Origin: a virus
Length of the DNA stretch: 30,377 nt
Virus record (IMG/VR): IMGVR_UViG_3300030333_005390
Location: 1 to 30,377 of that record
Direction: 5' to 3' (one strand)
The notes below the pieces were generated by a model. It was not told the origin of the DNA. It saw only the letters and a program-made list of their open reading frames with translations, and searched no databases. Of the stretch, positions 27,601 to 30,377 are shown in pieces (position 1 is the stretch's first letter; every line of letters starts with the position of its first letter). A program made the position numbers and the translations under genes.

Positions 27601-30377
27601 GTTGAATTATAGAATTCTTAGTTAATTTAACATCCTGTGTAAATGTAAACTCAAGGACATTATCAATCTTCTGATATAATGCATCTCTTAGATAATACTT
27701 ACTGATAACATCAGCAGTAATTGTAAGTTTCTTACCTAATGGTGATGGTATTGTAGAAGTCTTAGTGCCATATTCTGTAAGAGCATTACTAAAGGTATAT
27801 GTCGCAGGATTCATTGTAGATATGGTCTGAGACATATCTAAGATCTGTAAACCACCAGCACCAACTTGCCAAGCACTGAATGCTGCTAAACCTAAATCAC
27901 TCCAAGTTGTAGCAGTCTCAATATCCTCAAAAGCGATATTGGTATACTCAGTTAAACCAGTAAGAGTATATGCACCTCTCTTATCATGCAATCTGTCAAA
28001 CTTAATAAGAGCAGTATCTGATATAGATGTAGTAATAGCAATCTCTTCAGTTGGAATAACATATGTGCCATTATAAGGAGCAACATCATCGATGACTAGA
28101 TCATCAATCCAACCAATCATTGAATTACCAACAACAGGACCAGAGAATTTACCAGCAACTGTAAGATCTGCAACACTGATATCAGATGTAGATTGGAAGT
28201 TACATACAAGGTTACCATTGAAGTATACTTCATACTGATACAATCCAAGAGATTCTTCTCTCTTCTGGAATGTAACATGTACCCAAGCACCACCACCAAA
28301 TAATGTCCAGTTAGTAGCAGTAGCAGAAGTTGCAACCTCAACTGAGTTTACATAGATAACAACTTTTTCATAGTTACCACTAGTATTATCTCCATCTAAT
28401 TCTACTTGAATAGAATCACCAGTAATAGGTGTTACATCAAATAGTAAAGGTTTTGTTTGAGTTGCATGATGTGCAGTAGCAATAGACATCCATGCTCTTG
28501 CACTCCACTCCTTAGTAGTTAAATTATAAGCAGGGAATTTAACAGGACATGCTGCACTTAACTTAAGTGAACTTGTACCAAACTTGTATATTGAAGTATC
28601 AATAGAAGCATTAGCAGGAGTATGTGGTGTTAGAGTTGATTTATTCAACTTAGTATGATCAAAATCTAGATCATTTTCATCATTGAAACGATATGATGCT
28701 AATTGATCAGACTGTCTACGATCTACAGCAACAATACAGTCACCAGAACTATCTACTGTATGAGTCTTAGCTTGTATACCAATATTAACTGTGTCATTAA
28801 TCTTAGTTTCCTTAATTACAGTACCATCATACTTGAGGTAATGTACAACAGCATATCTCTCATTCTCAGACTCAATAACATCAGTAACAAGTGTATAGTT
28901 ACCAAATACGTCTACACTAATACCAGCATGTTGAATACCATCAACATTACCACTAATAGTTACTGACTTACTCCATTCCCATCCAGAATTAGCAGTAGCG
29001 ATTGGGAATTTATTAACTTGGACTTTCTCATACTTCTGAGTAGCACCATTGTAGAAGTCCCAAACAAGGATAGCATCTCCATATTCATCAACAGTGAATT
29101 GTGGATTTCTTACATATCCACCAACTGCTGGTACCTGTCTAATATACTCAATTTCTAGGTTTGCACCATCAAAGAAGAATACACCAAAGATACAGTCGTT
29201 ATTTTGATCATTAATACCAACAAAGAAGAATCTATCATCAGATATCCACTTAATCTGATTGATCATCTCCGAATCATCAGCAGATGCAATCTTTCTCTTC
29301 TCTACAAGGTCACCGTCAAGATCACACTGAATAACCCACATATCGTTAGGATCAGGTGAGTTACTATCTGTATAACCTGCAATATAAATTCTCTTCTCTT
29401 GATCAAGTGCTATAGTTGTTACCCAGTCCCTTCTAGAAAGACCTGAGATACCAGCAATTGCCTTCTGCCACTGTAGAATACCATCAGGAGCATTAGCATT
29501 GTTAAAACCAGACTTATACTGTCCTAGCCATATATCAGGATTGTACTGAGAATTATTAGGGTCATATGTATGACCAACGATGTAAATGACATCATCTTCT
29601 AATGACTCGTCAATATACATCTTAACGAATTCTGCTTTCTTAACACCTGAATTAGTAGGTAGTAGATTTCTCTCCCAAACCTTCTGACCTAAATCATCAA
29701 ACTTAACAAGGAATGCTGCTTGATCACCATCTGTTTCTAAAACACTACCACAAACATATGTGTAACGATCAGCAGTAGTCCAAGTATCATGTATACTAAC
29801 TTGACCAGCTGCTTCTTTATATTCTGTTATCCAATAACGAGTCTTCTTATACTGTTGTGGATGAGATACTCTAATCTGAGGAGGATTGTCAGAATCGTAT
29901 CCATTACCAGAGTTAATGATATTAACCTTGTTAATCTGTCCAGTATTCTCTAGTACCAACTGCAATTCAGCATCTTTTCCAGATTCAGTTATTAATTCAA
30001 ACGTAGGTGGAATATCTTCGTTATATCCTGTACCTGCTTGGACTATGTTAATTCTCTCAACACCAGCAACAACCTTAACTCTATAGGTTTTAGAGGTATT
30101 ATCAATTACAGGTCTTGAATTTACAATAATTTCATCTTGTTGTCTTAATTCATGACCTTCAGCAGTGGTAATTTTACCATAAGGGCGGTCACCAATAACT
30201 TCTTTCTGATAACCAATAATTCTTTGACCTTTAACAGATTCAATAAGTGCAGATGCACCAAATCCACCAGTACCTTCATTGTCAAAGAATACGGTGTCAT
30301 TTACCTGATAAGAAACACCTGGGTTTTCAACAACGAATCCATCAATCTGAGCATTCTCAAACTGGGTAGTTGTTTCA
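6617..30377 (-). CDS. Giant multidomain virion structural/adhesin protein, 5' end outside window
   Basis: The frame is open from the TAA at 6617-6619 to the right edge, at least 7,919 codons, roughly 850 kDa. I translated 29966-30376 by hand: no stop and no in-frame ATG, and the extra residues continue the same module type ('VQAGTGYNEDIPPTFEL' precedes 'LVLENTG'). The TTG at 29965 is therefore not the real start. N-to-C order: GxGY beta units; beta-propeller-like region; LamG-like domain; paired CBM5/12-like motifs; GxGY/beta region; Cys-containing helical repeats with a LamG-like domain embedded; another LamG-like domain; 27-unit YPR array; one more helical unit; beta-modules with 'VNGILQ' motifs; GxGY units; C-terminal Ig-like domain. 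Such domains are typical of adhesive tail-fibre or baseplate-periphery proteins. Host-surface binding is inferred from the domains and from neighbouring gp8-like and gp10-type genes. No enzymatic motif was recognised. I do not recognise a named gene; a large tail-fibre or structural role fits best. Confidence 0.85.
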   Translation of the reverse strand, partial: ETTTQFENAQIDGFVVENPGVSYQVNDTVFFDNEGTGGFGASALIESVKGQRIIGYQKEVIGDRPYGKITTAEGHELRQQDEIIVNSRPVIDNTSKTYRVKVVAGVERINIVQAGTGYNEDIPPTFELITESGKDAELQLVLENTGQINKVNIINSGNGYDSDNPPQIRVSHPQQYKKTRYWITEYKEAAGQVSIHDTWTTADRYTYVCGSVLETDGDQAAFLVKFDDLGQKVWERNLLPTNSGVKKAEFVKMYIDESLEDDVIYIVGHTYDPNNSQYNPDIWLGQYKSGFNNANAPDGILQWQKAIAGISGLSRRDWVTTIALDQEKRIYIAGYTDSNSPDPNDMWVIQCDLDGDLVEKRKIASADDSEMINQIKWISDDRFFFVGINDQNNDCIFGVFFFDGANLEIEYIRQVPAVGGYVRNPQFTVDEYGDAILVWDFYNGATQKYEKVQVNKFPIATANSGWEWSKSVTISGNVDGIQHAGISVDVFGNYTLVTDVIESENERYAVVHYLKYDGTVIKETKINDTVNIGIQAKTHTVDSSGDCIVAVDRRQSDQLASYRFNDENDLDFDHTKLNKSTLTPHTPANASIDTSIYKFGTSSLKLSAACPVKFPAYNLTTKEWSARAWMSIATAHHATQTKPLLFDVTPITGDSIQVELDGDNTSGNYEKVVIYVNSVEVATSATATNWTLFGGGAWVHVTFQKREESLGLYQYEVYFNGNLVCNFQSTSDISVADLTVAGKFSGPVVGNSMIGWIDDLVIDDVAPYNGTYVIPTEEIAITTSISDTALIKFDRLHDKRGAYTLTGLTEYTNIAFEDIETATTWSDLGLAAFSAWQVGAGGLQILDMSQTISTMNPATYTFSNALTEYGTKTSTIPSPLGKKLTITADVISKYYLRDALYQKIDNVLEFTFTQDVKLTKNSIIQQFTTNAGGQDIVSAYGTIVEVPNENAILEEDRGVGNKYKVGKIYGNFNNTDRFKTDVGDVNQIAGTYFQVEEPEIPWAAGVSVTVGEQRYYDKKIYQSQGTGTTGTIPPVHTGGVVSDGLINWVFIDDAGKFTVDLTQHPYPMPQYLNQDMPEWDNGKLYVVGQRVWHKLNVYEVATGGAGVSGTTPPTHTTGAASDGGVTWDHVSTSESIATYARTLPYDLGNNYTVQIVEIQPGSLYIPEDVVSINAGNITEAEDRKSVEISGFASVKKIRVTVRLEKDIIRNAVNNTNLVYFTSNSPHGFKVGDIIFSEGFQGDQFNGSFFIDQVIGSREYTLGIRSTAVSEPAFNNNAIASVNIYAKHPTLEFTRNHQYVFDVSDTSNLNYYLSFSQDNQYKLEYSFNNITREGTPGVPLGAGNYPFVKFSVLGDVTNISYYFDPSRTGDDSPVGENSFIDVITTPYEGTFSVAEVITDTEFRFQLLKEPEKTNAEVGTDEFDQVYSYYSTTSTRAVGPINTIKLVSPGGFYQKLPIISDIASFRQIEKIVVNDGGTEYAPGVYYEVPVAGDGEGGKATITVEFDDTVGSGTITGAAVADPGKGYTTASIDIDAIPGILGSTLAGSGGSVTVVIPSEGSGASVFLTGTNIGKIKRLKNNEFGFGYSHDYTLKPEITFPVNLQLFNTSILSEIKITDPGAGYTSTPAVVIEGGGGSGAEAEAVVKNNRLSEIIIKNSGAGYSSEPTVTLKSEFNYVVNLDLNYLQFNFPHGITSGAEVQFRSDDIGSTEGELPKPSTAGLTSLVEGQIYYAIAGEAAGLESDQLRFGLTQASALAGSYVTFLTQGSGRQTLLTEVFGGKATAVVETSRFLEGEDVFQGSNVETATARGKVSTNTGWQIGPKILKIVDYTGDWAEGEKVTGEISKASGVIDNFSIARGVLNIGSLTKTPGRFIDDVGKPSEIVQKIQDSFFYQNFSYVVQSQIPITEWKTQVLENNHPAGFNMFGQLQLTGGKDVSGRKIGTEFTKQVNINNYSNVNQITSFGAAQPIYTDYNNTEVLFRKKRLTSSEEILTSIVKKLDSVEDQFDGIKKSFPITVEGETVIVKQDQLMITLNGIIQAPGESYQIVGGNLVFDEPPKPPSKVNYRILGITPTPIYRIALYDGFGTSNYGIFPTIGQQVQGAQSDVVATVIDSGTNHIDVINITGGSFQLNEQIKRGELFAALVESVTLVNSPTIFRFGEGITNLEGDTAYIEETNVDTDGNVTDRVVVSKTSGTPRFETGIFDLRLNEFIYSASSKIAGQITYIAPYSDPINNEVVDTLVINRGTTFFGLLFERLVSLTNPNVILDDISASSITPTKLYDSSNRINADFLNFEEVRTTEVEYSQLTGGVLAEGMILRNKKAFFGNPRSTFHGNAANRYLDAKRNISNNKQEIIDFAEAAIAIDYPDYYFPSDVITNSWSRFKDAYRFIQKNKSLIAGMAFDDMKTQYPSSSIPSDAKCKRDIEFFVDAVSIDIYAGGNRYSRKFCQQFFDTNGTFTYVSAQSAETRFAFEKARDRMKVALANGYSGTINAVNSGDSWTAYQDLTITADPSPNDNYGTSGTNTNNADPANCTDVQAAIDTLHEFIDEVLNNASLNDLPAETQGTYSPHQEKCRRDLGYMIDAIANDVGQGGNYNTVEFTKKFFDDAGVPLTNGIVGEEAEAVHAFTAAGTLMHRAINNLMYWKDLSGVGYNLNDPTTYSGGVAPANRYDANYASGNNQDINNCANVKSYIDTLRAIATTAMTAGNLNNVNALSSISDGTFVANETVRTTKIGYKDKGTGQFITGNQIKGMTSGALFQALGVNSGLKWLFAGPVTGTFTAGEYITNSTLTFTNCTQSVIVKKAELSGTKSIYLPTNHSLTAPASEDFAFGTGDFTIEGWFRAGTNTQSQCLFDFRRLSATQGLRIIQDQQAIKVYNGTTLGITSGNVVTTTGTWMHIAVSRSSGVTQLYINGAQLGGNYVDTNDYLYAALYIGQDFNGANKWDGHIDNIVIKKGVGDYTTGFQAPTQVDYSQQNIVFGLDGEAPFILSTTETYATYSGQRSSSATAKTIDYANLAVITEDVDLGRQEYRDCADIIDLNGAYIAEEAVGRMKAAFSDFNIKGDDPQNNSYGGTDTCIRDTKDYILGAIVKDLREDGNYHTLFAARTYMSVGGELNFIGQEILQSLYTWNEVLKLAKEIITTTSSTLTGTYTTRYRIPNNFSSPASQAVQDTIDTLGTDLLMVISPNEQRFREGGFQLWKNRDYIAEETEGYIQDKYQAEIDTVTYDFLEIPGTGSAGCKNDIKTHIIPAVIADLATGGNYQTQRIITQYLDIQDNILHVEHELSALNDALDFAKMLSMKAVNNLLLSPGEVASGLLDNDGNALNVPGWAQEEYYIPQWTARTAYRDSEIVIDSEGYPTTSQRANNDRYLDAADLLWNNRAIIAKEVVSTMNDLSKYENLQIPGGHVNCEDDVLDMIEAMVHDLRFDCNEKTIDAAKLYIEPEDNSLKHVEGEWEASITVIKILRDVVTMTMRNAFGRDYVDGESLQSIPVQTYNQNPKDYIYKQCGDAIDGNIRYIAEQAVAAGLVQYPNLAIPGGPVNCVHDVTDIIRSMVWNLKYGGTNWMQYASEFYTTYNGNLDHVTNASAETNWIINKAKEYAIRAMKGQVITNDAGWTVDQRFYDAVPKPTTSLLNVTFDGPVTGEYNNLMTRSFKLGEDKISTTDTGTGLVTGEDAVFRLVTKLPSSPIDACLFEAGDSTSGVWFGIRDGGTYLRLRAGDGSNSYAGGANTSSDNGLALLDLQISNLSQYFDDGDHEIVFQIQIGGNLTAGAGAVKLWIDGVAQGSATTPSGYTGLTGGSGIFASANYAGFGIQGGNALASGESATVNTFTVNVGPAPTIAYDISHAEYDSSTGDLVMDVGSHNHTEGTFLRLITNSINFTCDMDNNASVHSYPRSGDPAGNAAVEVLETYGEEYKVNGATYKPNTGIMTLTVPNHGMSTHNTYTAKNSQYDPDSGVLIITVDDHGFKTGDQVRIENGSLVFTCAQDNHATKHGYPRQKDPAGDQWLLVESIINKDNFTVNVGSTPKVEYDVSGATYDQNTGELEMDIGQHRFVGATTHVASYAEYQADKGLLKLTVSGHNISPGDQIQIMENSMTFTCSMDNHYSNHVYPRSSDPCTRKWLDVVESDIPGGTFTVNVGASPIKGFVPTAATFDTATGALVMTIGTGHGLSVGTNLKLAQNSLSFTCDMDDHATVHSYPRSKDPVHNEPIPIVAVSADTVTVNVGMTPAVNYDVTGATFTPNNGQLVLSTDRKFSFRDSSIHSISGATYNGQTGLMRLTIVDHGFGEGDFVKIADGGVSFTCSMDNHNSVHAYPRSTDQMSGKWMDVRNVSKDQFDVHVGKTPTIPFTISAAEFTPATGEMKMTIGDHDLRAGNSIRLAKESIVFTCFLDAHNSTHAYPRSNGNDPFYNKPLPILYDGTPLTATAGTSYNPTTGIMTITTSVNHGLQEGDSVKFKLDSLTFRCDEDGQSSDHTYPRATDPYANRWQRVLGSNLTANTFDVQVLSYAPSTNTTTHVFQTAMANGITKKDGTITVNVANGAISDQSQHIYIPNTGYTPTNINHNPTTGMMTVTINGHGFENGDMIKIADNALTLTCALDDHGSTHTYPRPGDPASGSWLKVENVDVDTFDVKVNTIIPQSNTSTHLFVSAVANSITRAQIISGGIYDHTYSTSAVDCLRHAGDSIRLAPDSLTFRCDADGQSSDHTYPRSAVTTHTPTDVTYDPNIGHLKFTVPNHGFLPYSYIKIATDSLTFTCKKDNDATNHTYPRASDPVAGKWVMIHDVSGNEFSVEVLDVIPSTNTTIHSFVGASSNCITHKKDHFYDTNIPIYELGKTTHSPTNASYNPTAGTMTITMSNSFTAPQVYTPTSAIFDPSTGILRTTLSGHNIKNGDMILIDDGALTMRCDEDSQATDHNYPRPTDPVSGKWLKAFNVGSTTFDLQVGNLYGNAAISNTTTHVVNSIASNSFHRAKDFVMIDKDAITFQCTKDNNATNHTYPRVTDPTYGQWLPISNVSNISFDVHVGKSGINDVYDHTFVSFANNSLKRQTGTITLDVGNGQITNPTTHSFQSASSNAIIGGGTYTHTFVPSTQAVTPTDVNYNPTTGWMTVTVPDHGFMEGESIKIGTNSLVFTCLQDSNQTNHSYPRNGDPVYDKWLTIHNVTDDTFDVKVLDETPSTNVTLHTFVSALNGAIIRATVATGGNYTHKFIAPAQLTPTNAAYDPTTGIMTLTVADHGLKNGGRIKVQDGFVTFTCDQDSDQTNHAYPRASDPYSDEWMTVKNVTKDTFDVQVLFNIPSTNQTTHAFVSAVPNSITVATLMKGNDSIKIAADALTFTCSKDGNSTEHTYPRVSDPAYNNSLRIIDDGVTRWTPTGATYTPSTGVLAMTLNNHGFSNGDYIRIEDYALDMSCDMDNDSSTHAYPRGTDPISGKWIQISNVSQNGFDIDVGTTAAVSYTPTDVDYTPTTGDMEITIGEHDLKVGQSVQIATGGITLECDQDGYSSTNAYPRNIIDTFTPTGADYDGATGYLTITSNGHGLDTGSLVKIDDNAITLRCAMDGSTNDKTYPRSSDPISGKWKPIEYIDANTYKIFVGKSEFKSFDPQNVEYNASNGNMVITVGPDHGITTAHSVYINRESMCFTCAQDGHGSDHFYPRPNGTGGASGDDPAYADAVDVIAVTDSTITVNVNPSPSGASNHAHIFKPAVGKTPTNVTYSPASGLMTITIVGHGMINGEQIMIEDNSLIFTCNKDDNATEHAYPRHGDPASNKWLTIQNRTDDTFQVQVLDSAPSTNTSAHTFKRAKKHSVKRGSIRAGGSFTHSFQSFASNGLSAKRDRAYDHAIEIKAVGHAKYTATGAAYNAATGILTLTVANNPFSNGEHVRIADNSLVMTCDMDNNATNHSYPRVTDPASHKWLEVSNVSGNNFDVNVGTTPRANYLVSAATYEPTTGDMVLTIGSHNFKGGGSTTITDAAYNPTTGILTATVPDHGFVIGDRVKFDDGSITFNCSASTGTHAFVSGVNNAINDGSSTYTAAIGTTYNPTTGVMTLEIGSHSLTTSDTVTIANGGVTFTCDADNNATNHAYPRATDPASGQQLAVLNPTATTIDVQVGIANADNPTDNHVYPRSTDYPSDKWLEVTNITTDTFDVMVLASAPQSVTSPHTFVSAVTNGLKYAHEAVYIEEESLVFKCLADNFGSEHKYPRANGNGGATADDPFYDESVPILAATANTITVHVGKSSNTTLHQFVRSENAFTPSTASYVPGTGILTITLNGHPFENGDKVQLKNGAFVFQCQEDNFQTDHAYPRAEDPAAGDWLTISNKQTNTFDVNVGVSSNTTTHQIASIATGAVIRGTIRGGGQYNHSFVSAVSEGLEKKNSTITVNVGSTVAGNYTHRFASATSGAITAGGNHTHTFERFKNNSLHRQSGKITVDVNIAQTTADLYDHTFVSALPGAVIGGGNYQHIFVSAKDGAIWKANDYVYIKDYSLGFTCDLDDDRTTHLYPRPTDHASNEWLAVSNVDGDNFDVQVLKGVPSTFLGTHTFVSGIERGLKIQNGKIRINVGVSPAGDTYQHTFVNANTGALIQGGNYKHNFVSALSNCITNVNDGSTLTPTDAYYEPTTGQLTLTVAGHSLRTDDAVTIDSNSLTFTCSQDANATNHTYPRVTDFADGKILPVQSVTSWAWPVRTDLEYWRARRVDIAYTGTEGAEVENDITSLMSLVTDAITNPNNVANRGYEMPICWPVKYTPEVVVRDLSITYDSSNGGQDDQGTWNQTCQETAAAIATLSDILIETISKAKNSNTDHTASITQTFPYNFNTSYQEGTCYNVTSAIDTLFDIMTDTLGAGETNSKTIANMILFNQQAISERAFTETQTSYPTTNLTIDFATDLLKAVRYDLVTGGNAGSFRLAQNWFDGEGNFIAFTNVTRTHLLYCLAKIREYIKSVMYLVGSDAGWNSYIVYQPENRLEWNQEAVEFMIDSSLNPIEYALEMSQFPTEARVTFVPNTDCTNRVTKYEMGVDYNTDPELVSLTPEIDVGFDRAEYRIRIERGNQFRRGDILKYIPASQPSLSGLANQEYFYCLTATAEWFEIGASYIHDGRFRLLQVDTSNTGSHIFAVERRSGITRTAESFPTYTSETPIQGGFNAADVIFGSSSNANAEIGNVLATEGEVYKIYTHYPTVANETTPGTYDQFVNGEQVVVNGAPANTGYVLQTTTPQDETGISFVKLETISGTIADTNEIVGQDSNAIHTVGAPSDRFLINVSKGSFATGDWFFSKVGSLEGYMDNYVSKSGSLTNNEGGRISIDVETIETEWIPGDIIYGSITDYILEVKGITGQQIQLNQYLHGIQTLELDLGVAIIDTGISDTFNVGDEVSLLQGTVQKNPGFTAVVTKYQEEDLSATPPQTHKLWIANINPVGDGAPLTDLVFAGNHIGKIEIGSNFPTIYAAVSNYTATDYQSYAKVVAIEQQGITATIWVEAANGVFVDNMSLKSDFGWGGGVSSARTLEGRVDRYFRGFDGVQTNFDLTISNGEAYFPDPAGHLLVFVNGILQPPGGNLSYVAFSDKIQFAEAPEIGSEFIGYYVGKLRQLDDISFEFDSLRSSFNLKRSGLFYSLTLTEGVSSNVIRPENNIIVSLNGIIQEPGVAYEIVGSRIIFAEVPRAGSTFVGFSYIGSDADVIAATVVPPVEAGDRLDIEGEEFPREVALIESSNSLITFEYTGSVKGRNAAAIADITSGKITNAVLTNPGDGYTDRPNVDVISSSGFDARIKALMGITRIDVKTSGIGYSQPTVLVDNEVPDDFTPPTGGPINGGFDVLAGEGSEYTGGGAGVDAGTIAITLDPVNVTVNQGQTAAFTVVSTVTNDQTMNYQWQKKEYGTQTWSNIIGANTATHTTNNTVQADDGDEYRVAITAAGATPVYSLSAVLSVQTGATVISNFTPNLIFDDI
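6650..6965 (-). other. Giant protein: C-terminal Ig-like domain
   Basis: The last ~105 residues read 'VNVTVNQGQTAAFTVVST', 'MNYQWQKKEYG', 'WSNIIGANTAT', 'DDGDEYRVAI' and 'SAVLSVQ', an Ig-like sandwich without the Cys pair. It is closely similar in layout to the C-terminal Ig-like domain of the next gene (VSVNAGQTATFSV, FQWYKS). Confidence 0.7.
7440..7930 (-). repeat. Giant protein: two tandem VNGILQ-type beta-modules
   Basis: Copy one: 'GFDGVQTNFDL', 'HLLVFVNGILQPPGG', 'IQFAEAPEIGSEFIGYYVG'. Copy two: 'EFDSLRSSFNL', 'NIIVSLNGIIQEPGVAYEIV', 'IIFAEVPRAGSTFVGFSYIG'. A third copy lies far upstream at about 24180-24400. The pattern is F-(D/N)-x-x-x-x-x-F...VNG[IL][IL]Q.PG..Y......I.FAE.P..GS.F.G. 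Common in marine phage virion proteins as I recall; function unknown. Confidence 0.7.
9680..10390 (-). other. Giant protein: helical unit after the YPR array
   Basis: Just after the array the protein returns to the helical type: 'ETAAAIATLSDILIETI', 'CYNVTSAIDTLFDIM' and 'FATDLLKAVRYDLVTGGNAG', which match the Asp...'DL..GGN' core of the six units before the array but lack the leading Cys at that core. The array plus the third LamG-like domain therefore sit within an otherwise continuous helical run. Confidence 0.55.
10390..18875 (-). repeat. Giant protein: array of 27 YPR units (C-x2-D-x5-H-x-Y-P-R)
   Basis: I count 27 'YPR' cores, all in frame. Plus-strand starts of the YPR codons, from array N- to C-end: 18719, 18413, 18068, 17804, 17459, 17204, 16976, 16583, 16283, 16106, 15659, 15419, 14978, 14618, 14372, 14153, 13898, 13721, 13463, 13148, 12716, 12179, 12059, 11828, 11519, 10928, 10454. 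Spacing ranges from 120 to 591 nt, commonly 220-350. A typical unit opens 'TPT.A.Y.PTTG.M.[LI]T[VI]', then 'HGF..GD.[IV]KI.D.SL.FTC', then the Cys-x2-Asp-x5-His-x-Tyr-Pro-Arg core, then 'DP.SGKWL.[VI].NV...FDV.V'. The Cys is kept in 26 of 27 cores and the Asp in all that I aligned; the His is replaced only in units 17 (Asn) and 18 (Lys). Between several units are 'HTFVSA...A[IV]' hairpins. Copies differ widely in DNA sequence, so the duplications are not recent. Confidence 0.85.
18890..19525 (-). other. Giant protein: third LamG-like domain, directly before the YPR array
   Basis: About 210 residues: 'LLNVTFDGPVTGEYNN', 'DAVFRLVTKLPSS', 'GVWFGIRDGGTYLRLRAGDG', 'HEIVFQIQIGG' and 'AVKLWIDGVAQGSATT'. 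It ends with 'FTVNVG', the same closing strand that ends many YPR units, so the boundary between this domain and the array is smooth. Confidence 0.6.
19540..23460 (-). repeat. Giant protein: alpha-helical Cys/Asp repeat, six units
   Basis: Predicted helical units share a start 'C-x-x-D-[IVLT]...' and a '[YD][DN][IVL]..GGN' motif: KCKRDIEFFVDAV (about 23050-23150), KCRRDLGYMIDAI (22575-22690), TCIRDTKDYILGAI (21065-21180), GCKNDIKTHIIPAV (20580-20695), NCEDDVLDMIEAM (20080-20185) and NCVHDVTDIIRSM (19680-19785). Most are preceded by an 'I..E......' helix such as 'RYIAEQAVAA' or 'DYIAEETEGY'. A LamG-like domain sits inside the run. Function is unknown; the regular Cys is unusual for a phage fibre and may be structural or metal-linked. 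Confidence 0.65.
21520..21970 (-). other. Giant protein: second LamG-like domain, embedded in the helical repeat
   Basis: About 150 residues, a clear LamG_3-like jellyroll: 'FGTGDFTIEGWFRAG', 'CLFDFRR', 'GTWMHIAVSRSSGVTQLYIN', 'AALYIGQDFNGANKWDGHID' and then 'NIVIKKGV'. This is the best-preserved LamG signature in the window. Confidence 0.8.
23480..26900 (-). other. Giant protein: long beta-rich region with GxGY units and one VNGILQ-type module
   Basis: GxGY turns recur ('DPGKGYTTAS', 'DPGAGYTSTPAVVIEGGGGS', 'NSGAGYSSEPTVTL'), with Gly-Ser rich loops between strands. Mixed with these are 'NSPHGFKVGDIIFSEG' and 'NFPHGITSGAEVQF' strands, which echo the HG[FI]..G pattern of the YPR units. Around 24180-24400 there is a 'LMITLNGIIQAPGESYQIVG' module that recurs twice near the C-terminus. 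Confidence 0.6.
26985..27385 (-). repeat. Giant protein: two tandem CBM5/12-like motifs
   Basis: Two copies of about 55 residues. Copy one has 'PWAAGVSVTVGEQRYYDKKI' followed by 'GTTGTIPPVHTGG' and 'SDGLINWVFID'. Copy two has 'MPEWDNGKLYVVGQRVWHKL' followed by 'GVSGTTPPTHTTG' and 'SDGGVTWDHVS'. The W...Y..G..V...Y spacing is like chitin/cellulose-binding CBM5/12 domains. Binding to a polysaccharide is an inference. Confidence 0.5.
28060..28635 (-). other. Giant protein: first LamG/concanavalin-like domain
   Basis: About 190 residues: 'SIYKFGTSSLKLS' at the start, 'EWSARAWMSI', 'WVHVTFQKRE', 'YEVYFNGNLV' and 'MIGWIDDLVIDDVAPYNG' at the end. This is the usual strand order of LamG-like jellyroll domains (graph of a deleted-range indicator, exposed hydrophobic strands, then a 'DDLVI' strand). 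Such domains bind glycans or proteins; the ligand is unknown here. Confidence 0.65.
28700..29855 (-). other. Giant protein: beta-propeller-like (SBBP-type) region
   Basis: About 380 residues of repeated blades pairing an 'IYIVGHTYD' or 'IYIAGYTDS' strand with a following 'DIWLGQYK' or 'DMWVIQCDLDGD' strand. Later examples are 'DGANLEIEYIRQVPAVGG', 'YTLVTDVIESENERY' and 'DSSGDCIVAVDRR'. The pattern resembles SBBP-repeat propellers. The blade count is uncertain by eye (about five to seven). Confidence 0.55.
29880..30376 (-). other. Giant protein: N-most visible GxGY beta units
   Basis: Hand translation shows repeated units: 'NPGVSYQVNDTVFFDNEGTG' near the right edge, 'AGTGYNEDIPPTF' near 30010-30050 and 'SGNGYDSDNPPQIRV' near 29885-29930. 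They follow the same turn-plus-Pro pattern as the 627-residue protein, so these genes share one building block. Confidence 0.7.

Noticed and set aside
9251-29000. Many short open frames on both strands within the giant gene
   Set aside because: They are antisense or out of frame to a continuous coding sequence whose domains are recognisable throughout, and are typical shadows of repetitive AT-rich coding DNA.
29963-29965. TTG as the start codon of the giant gene
   Set aside because: The reading frame continues without a stop to the right edge and encodes the same GxGY module type upstream, so this codon is internal.
6617-30377. Tail-tape-measure protein as identity of the giant
   Set aside because: Tape measures are mainly alpha-helical with hydrophobic segments. 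This protein is mostly beta with adhesion-type domains, and myovirus tail length would not fit a chain of this size.
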